From contig OZ244805.1 of assembly GCA_965220095.1 (NCBI GenBank), forward strand, positions 434,001-498,000: DNA of 64,000 bases. The letters run 5' to 3'. This DNA comes from Bin87 sp965220095 (GTDB lineage Bacteria; Chloroflexota; Dehalococcoidia; Lucifugimonadales; UBA3495). The notes under the pieces were generated by a model. The model worked only from the letters and a program-made list of their open reading frames with translations. It was not told the DNA's origin and did not search any database. Shown piece after piece: positions 59,411-64,000 of this stretch. The position numbers and the translations under genes were made by a program. Positions within the stretch are counted from its first letter, which is position 1, and every line of letters begins with the position of its first letter.

Positions 59411-61150
59411 TTGGCACAGTCGCAAGTTAACGAAAACGTTAGATACGAACCGGACGAGAATCCTCCTTTACTAATCACATTAGGAGCTGGCGTCCAGGCA
59501 TCCTTGTCCATCATTGGCGGGGTGGTCCTGGGCGTTCTTATTGTGTTTCGTATCGCAGGTCAACCAGAGTCCAACTTGGCCTGGGCAGTATTTGCCGCGT
59601 TACTAATAAGTGGCCTGACAACCATCCTCCAAGCGGTGCGGGTCTGGAGGATCGGAGCGGGCCATATCTTGATGATGGGTACCTCCGGAGCGTTCATCGC
59701 CGTGTGTGCCGCGGCTTTGATGGAAGGCGGGCCCGCGCTGATGGCAAGCCTGGTCATGGTGTCGTCGCTGTTTCAATTCGCTCTTGCGGCTCGCCTGTCG
59801 TGGCTGCGGCATATTTTAGCCCCCGTGGTTACCGGCACCGTGATCATGCTGATTGCCGCTACCGTCATGCCGATACTGTTCGACATGCTCACTGATGTAC
59901 CGGAACATATCGACTCCTCCGGCGCTCCAATCGTGGCGATAGTATCTGTGGTAGTTGTGGCGGCCCTGGTGCTTCGCGCTCCACCGACATTGCGGATATG
60001 GTCACCGCTGATCGGCATCGTTGCCGGTTGCATGGTATCCGTACCTTTCGGTATGTACGACTTTCAGCACGTAGTGGATGCTCCCTGGTTTGGCGCCGCT
60101 TTTGGGTCATGGCCGGGTTGGGACGTCACACCAGGCGTCGAGTTCTGGGCGCTGTTGCCAGCTTTCGTAGTGGTGACAATAGTGGGATCCATTGAGACCA
60201 TCGGGGACGGCGTCGCCATCCAACGTGTGTCCAGACGCCGTCCCCGGGCCACCGATTTCAGAGTCGTCCAGGGGGCGCTCAACGCAGACGGAGTGGGTAA
60301 CCTTTTCTCGGGAATCGCAGGAACCGTACCGAACACCACGTATTCGTCGAGCGTATCGTTGGCGGAGGTCACCGGTATAGCTTCCCGGCGGGTGGGGATC
60401 GCTGTCGGAGCAATCTTCATTGCGATAGCGTTCTTCCCCAAGATTGCGGCGTTGCTGATTGCGATTCCGGCCCCAGTCATAGCGGGATACGGAGCGGTGT
60501 TAATCACCCTGTTGTTCGTGCAAGGTATGAATATAGTGATCAGGGATGGGATAGATCATCGCAAAGCCGTGATAGTAGGCCTGGCATTCTGGATTGGAGT
60601 GGGTTTTCAGAACCAAGTGATCTTCCCTGCGCTGCTCGGGGACGGATTCCTCAGCGTTTTGCTAGGAAACGGAATGACAGCGGGCGCAATCGTGGCGGTA
60701 GCGATGATGGCCTTTGTAGAATTGTCGCGCCGGCGACCGCGGCGGCTACAGGTCGCCCTCAACGACGACGCGCCGGCACTGCTTGACAAGTTTCTGCGGG
60801 ATTTCGCAGCAAAGGCAGGATGCAACGCCGACGCGACGGACCAGATATTGGCCGCGGGCGAGGAAACAATGGCGATCCTGAGGCAGCAGGAGGACGACGT
60901 TACCAGTGGGCAGCCGAGGCGGCTGGTATTGAATGCCCGCGTTGAGGGTCCTTCTGTCGAGATGGAGTTCGCAACGGCGTCGGAAGGGGAAAACATGGAG
61001 GACCGCCTGTCCTTGCTGAGCGAGTTGCCAGCGATCCCTGACGAGAACGAGGTATCGTTCCGGTTGCTACGCCATTACGTATCCTCGGTGAGGCACCAGA
61101 AGTACCACGGGATTGATATCATTACAGTGACGATCACAGCAACGGGTTGA
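59411..61150 (+). CDS. NCS2-type nucleobase permease with a soluble C-terminal domain
   Basis: 579 residues from a TTG, 18 bases after an IS1380 end. Residues about 20-445 form the membrane transporter: many hydrophobic helices, FVVVTIVGSIETIGDGVAIQ and the diagnostic ADGVGNLFSGIAGTVPNTTYSSSVSLAEVTG of the uracil/xanthine permease family (NCS2), plus IPAPVIAGYGAVLI. From residue 450 a cytoplasmic domain of about 125 residues (DKFLRDFAAKAGC, ILAAGEETMAIL, RRLVLNARVEGPSVEMEF, SFRLLRHYVSSVRHQ) recalls anti-sigma/histidine-kinase-like ATPase folds, unusual for NCS2. Promoter probably altered by the flanking IS. Confidence 0.8.
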   Translation: MAQSQVNENVRYEPDENPPLLITLGAGVQASLSIIGGVVLGVLIVFRIAGQPESNLAWAVFAALLISGLTTILQAVRVWRIGAGHILMMGTSGAFIAVCAAALMEGGPALMASLVMVSSLFQFALAARLSWLRHILAPVVTGTVIMLIAATVMPILFDMLTDVPEHIDSSGAPIVAIVSVVVVAALVLRAPPTLRIWSPLIGIVAGCMVSVPFGMYDFQHVVDAPWFGAAFGSWPGWDVTPGVEFWALLPAFVVVTIVGSIETIGDGVAIQRVSRRRPRATDFRVVQGALNADGVGNLFSGIAGTVPNTTYSSSVSLAEVTGIASRRVGIAVGAIFIAIAFFPKIAALLIAIPAPVIAGYGAVLITLLFVQGMNIVIRDGIDHRKAVIVGLAFWIGVGFQNQVIFPALLGDGFLSVLLGNGMTAGAIVAVAMMAFVELSRRRPRRLQVALNDDAPALLDKFLRDFAAKAGCNADATDQILAAGEETMAILRQQEDDVTSGQPRRLVLNARVEGPSVEMEFATASEGENMEDRLSLLSELPAIPDENEVSFRLLRHYVSSVRHQKYHGIDIITVTITATG

Positions 61151-61214
61151 TCGGTAGATTACGGCATGGAGCGCTATAACCGGGAAGCGGATGGATTGCC
61201 GCGTTTGATCCTAA
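61151..61214 (+). other. Spacer after the permease gene
   Basis: Short non-coding gap between the permease stop and an IS1380 end. No terminator hairpin of the usual family was seen. Confidence 0.4.
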
Positions 61215-61500
61215 ACCCGAATCCACCGAAGGGATGTAGCCATGCCGGTCAGACAAGGGATGCGAGGCAAGGGAGCGAGACGGTGAGGGCTTGATTCCAA
61301 TAGATTTGGCTGGGTGCAGGGTGCGGTAGCCACGCAAAGGAGATGTTGACGGCCCGCAGTGGCGGTGCTGGGCGAGATGGCCAGGGCAGCATGCAGCCAG
61401 AGACGCTCGGGGACCGACTTGGCGCGAGTCTTCGAGGCGGTTGGTAAGTCTAGTGGATGGGTCAGGTACCGACGGTGCCGTCAGGCGGGCAGCGCGATGG
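61215..61500 (-). repeat. Diverged extra copy of the IS1380 non-coding end
   Basis: Starts with CCCGAATCCACCGAAG and follows the same order of motifs as 55417-55698 and 61570-61860 (GATTCCAATAGA, AGCCACGC, GACGCTCGGGGACC, GTGCCGTCAGGC) but is clearly diverged. No transposase follows. A scar of a third IS1380-type insertion. Confidence 0.7.
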
Positions 61501-61569
61501 ACACCGGGGTTGCGGTCTGCTGACCATCGGGGCCACTGAGGCTCCTCCATGTATAAGCCCGAGTATAAG

Positions 61570-62338
61570 CCCGAATCCACCGAAGCGATGGGCCGTGGCG
61601 TTGACACAAGGGATGATGGGCAAGGGAAGGCGAACGGGCCTGGCCTGATTCCAATAGAGGGGATGAGGGCGGCGTGAGGTAGCCACACAGCTATGATGAT
61701 GGCGGCCCGCGGTGGCGATGCTGGGCGAAATTGTCAGGGTAGCGTGCAGCAAGAGACGCTCGGGGACCAGCCTGGCGCAAGTCTGCGAGGCGGTCGGGTA
61801 GTCTGGTGGGCGGGTCAGATCTCCGTCGGCGTTGACACCAGCGGCGCCGTCAGGCCGGAAATGGCAGGGCGCGCAACCGCGCCAGGGCGCCACTGAACTG
61901 GGTTTCCCAGGGCCAACGCTTTGGCAGCTGCAAAGTGGGCGGCGCGCCGAGCGGGTGAGGCGTCCGGCGAGGGAGCAGAAGCGTCGCCGGAGGGTCTTGG
62001 TGGTCACCACCTGCTGGCCCAGACCGATGCGCGCCGTCCAGCGAGCCAGGTTGTGGGCCAGCACCTGGACGGCCAGCCAGGCGGCGTTGGCGGCGCAGCG
62101 GCCCGAGGGGAGATGGTTGAGCCCCACGCCGGACTTGAGGTCGCGAATCGCGTTCTCGATCTCGTCGTGGCGGCGGTGGTCGGCCTCCAGTTCCAGGGTT
62201 GCCCCGTCCCGGTCGGTGATGCAGCCGTGATAGCTGTAGGCGGCGAAGAGGGCCAGCTGGGAACCGGGCGTGGGCTGCACCCGCCGGACGATGAGCCGCA
62301 CCGGCGCGGCGTCGGGCTCGCTCTGGAAAGGGGGTGTA
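61570..62338 (-). mobile_element. IS1380-family element, copy 2, 3' part only
   Basis: Left end CCCGAATCCACCGAAG at 61570, then the non-coding end and a transposase C-terminal part to TGTA at 62335-62338, where an IS1182 element begins. The homologous point in copy 1 is the same TGTA. The N-terminal half is not in the window. Confidence 0.8.
61850..62338 (-). pseudogene. IS1380 transposase C-terminal fragment, copy 2
   Basis: Reads SYHGCITDRDGATLELEADHRRHDEIENAIRDLKSGVGLNHL and AHNLARWTARIGLGQQVV. A frameshift near 61925 separates LAGRLTRSARR from ALARLRALPFPA, which is in another frame. Truncated at the IS1182 junction. Confidence 0.82.
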
Positions 62339-62489
62339 GAGCCTGTCCCAATAGGTGAGGGAGAATGAGGCATTGGAAGGGCTGAGAGGTCGATAGCCGC
62401 GCCTTGACCTACCCATGACTGGCCCGATGACTGGCCCGAGATCGGGGATAGGTCGAACAGTGAGGTCGAACAGTGAGGCTGGACACGTG

Positions 62490-64000
62490 TCATCGACACG
62501 ATTCAGGAAGCGCGATGAGGCTCTGGGGGCCGTGCTGCGGGACATGGCGACCGCCAAATACGTGGCCGCAGACGCGGGAGCGCCACACTCGCCAAAGGGT
62601 TCTCAGGTTGAACGCCGTGGCCAATACGGTCCACTCGGCCGCCACGTTTGCCAGACCTCGCAAGAGGAACCTCCGGCCCCCTTGTTGCTCCTTGACAATC
62701 CCGAACACCGGCTCGACCAGTTGCTTCCTCAGCTGGTACGCCTCTTTAGCTGCCGCGGTGCCATCCAAGCGCGGTGGCGCCGCAGGGCCGCGTCGTACGG
62801 CCCAACGGTTGCGTTGCGGCCATCCTTGCTTTTCGTGCACACGCCAAAGGCAGGGCACGCTCGGCAGACGGCTCCGGGCGCCCGGTAAAATCGGTAATGG
62901 ACTCCATTGGGGGGGATGCGGATACGGTCGAAGGGGAGCGCCTTTCCCTGGGGACACCTGAAACCGTCGCTGCTCTCATCGTTGGCGAACCGATCCTTGT
63001 GGTACCGATCCTTGTGGTACGGATGACCTCGAGACTGTCGCGGTGATGTCTCTGGCATCGCCACCGCCGGCCCCCGGCCAGCGCACTCTGACCGGTTGCT
63101 CCCCGAGTAATAACCGGCGTCAGCCAGGGTCAGGCAGGCTCTGGTACCCGTCGTCTCCTCGGCCTGCTCCAACAGCGGGGTAAACTGGCCGTAGTCGGTC
63201 GGTTCATCTACCACGTCAACCGCGGTGATCAGCCTCCCGGAGGCTTCATCATCCACCTCTATTGGTGAGACCATGGATTGGGCATGGATTGGGCGTTGTA
63301 GCCGGGCGCGATGCCGCGCCGTGTCTTCATGAGGCGAGCATCCTGGTCGGTCAGGTTGATGTGCTTGGGACCTTCCCGGCTCGCCAGGTCGTCCATCGCC
63401 TGCCGCACCGGTTCTCTCAAGGCTCTCTGGTCGGCCAGCTCTTCCGGCAGATGGACGGCGGGGGCATCCTCTCTCCCTTCGTTCTGCGCCTCCGGGTCCT
63501 CTATTGCTTGCTCCAGTATTGCTTGCTCCAGCCGATCCAGCAAGCGGCGCCCTCTTGCGGCGTCGTATGTTCTATCCCTGGTGGCGTTGGCCGCCACTTT
63601 CGTCCCGTCCACCGCTTGAACCGCCAGGTCCACCAGCTGCATTGCCACCGCGGTCCGCACTGTGCGCTGGAACAGTCTCCTCATCGCCTCCCGGTGCTCT
63701 TTGTAGAACCGCCACAAGGTGTTGTGGTCCGGATGCTGGCATCCGGTCAGCCACAAATACGGTATCCGGTCCCGGCCGGCCGCCTCCAGCTTCCGGCAGG
63801 AACGCACCCCGGTCATGAAGCCATACAGCCACACGCAGAGCAGCGCCCGCGGATGCTAGGCCGGCGCTCCCAGAGGGTCTCCGTCTATCTCCACGCCCAA
63901 CTCGGCCCAGCCTGCTTTGTCCAGAGCGTCAACCAACACGGCCACGAATCGAGCCGGGTGATCCAATGGCAACAGTTCGTCAAGAGACGGCGGCAACAGC
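62490..64000 (-). pseudogene. IS1182-family transposase, copy 2, with nonsense and frameshift mutations
   Basis: Reading leftward from the edge: LLPLDHPARFVAVLVDALD, DGDPLGAPA then a TAG (near 63856, where a Tyr is expected before HPRALL), CVWLYGFMTGVRSCRKLE, HPDHNTLWRFYKEH, VDGTKVAANATRD and LTDQDARLMKTRRGIAPGYNAQ. The frame is lost at two copies of the 11-bp unit (63272-63293) and resumes as VSPIEVDDEASGRL to IALPESCR at 62490. At least two inactivating changes. Confidence 0.85.
63272..63293 (-). repeat. Two tandem copies of the 11-bp unit inside IS1182 copy 2
   Basis: CATGGATTGGG occurs twice in tandem, the complement of the unit repeated five times in copy 1. One copy would keep the transposase in frame. 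Confidence 0.9.

Larger units (their letters stand above)
62339..64000 (-). mobile_element. IS1182-family element, copy 2, extends past the window
   Basis: End GAGCCTGTCCCAATAGG at 62339, the exact complement of the copy 1 end. The element is inverted relative to copy 1 and retains the 5' part that copy 1 lacks. Its outer end lies beyond the right edge. Confidence 0.85.

Noticed and set aside
55417..64000. Composite transposon carrying the permease
   Set aside because: The flanking IS1380 copies are both truncated or interrupted and no outer target duplication is visible, so coordinated mobilisation is not supported.

Overview
This looks like a chromosomal window from a GC-rich, probably free-living or symbiotic bacterium. 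The mix of genes (scattered catabolic enzymes such as a Rieske dioxygenase, CoxG-like protein, cyclase-family hydrolase and CocE-type hydrolase, with arginine and isoprenoid (IspG) biosynthesis, GatCA and AddAB) and the dense palindromic intergenic repeats suggest a Chloroflexota lineage of the SAR202/Dehalococcoidia kind. That assignment is an inference from general resemblance; there is no rRNA or marker set here to prove it. I see no rRNA, tRNA or CRISPR array.

Layout. 1-9.5 kb: end of an oxidoreductase gene, a two-gene ABC exporter, an M20-type amidohydrolase, a type II restriction-modification pair whose nuclease gene carries a one-base frameshift, CoxG-like, TenA-like, 2TM, cyclase-family, PaREP1-like and DUF1015 genes. 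9.6-10.75 kb: an array of seven palindromic repeat units that ends against a STAS-domain remnant. 11.4-22.9 kb: class V aminotransferase, an AAA ATPase + PIN nuclease pair, argJ-argB, a vapBC-type module, a probable nuclease gene flanked by a duplicated gene end, argD, a clan AA protease pair and argG. 23-28.2 kb: two more repeat arrays around a class I aminotransferase and gatC-gatA. 28.4-37.9 kb: ispG, a flavin monooxygenase, a single-chain restriction-modification gene split by an IS5-family element, a frameshifted vapC, proS and two small conserved genes. 38-54.1 kb: a coiled-coil protein with an internal minisatellite, a YbaK-like deacylase, a two-domain hot-dog dehydratase, addB-addA, CocE hydrolase, Uma2 protein, Rieske oxygenase alpha and beta subunits, a gluconate dehydrogenase subunit 3-like protein and a radical SAM protein. 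54.2-64 kb: a scrap-yard of insertion sequences (ISAs1, IS1380, IS1182, IS5) surrounding one intact gene, an NCS2-type permease with an extra soluble C-terminal domain.

How it fits together. Arginine biosynthesis is spread over four genes (argJ, argB, argD, argG) interrupted by mobile or defence-type genes. Defence-like cargo is frequent and mostly broken: the restriction endonuclease at 4.2 kb and the VapC at 34.8 kb each have a single-base indel in a run of G, and the large restriction-modification gene is split by an IS with an exact 3-bp target duplication. Two intergenic repeat families occur through the window: a roughly 105-bp palindrome with conserved linker that forms arrays of 165-181-bp units, and a short CCCTCTCCC/GGGAGAGGG hairpin usually placed just after stop codons.
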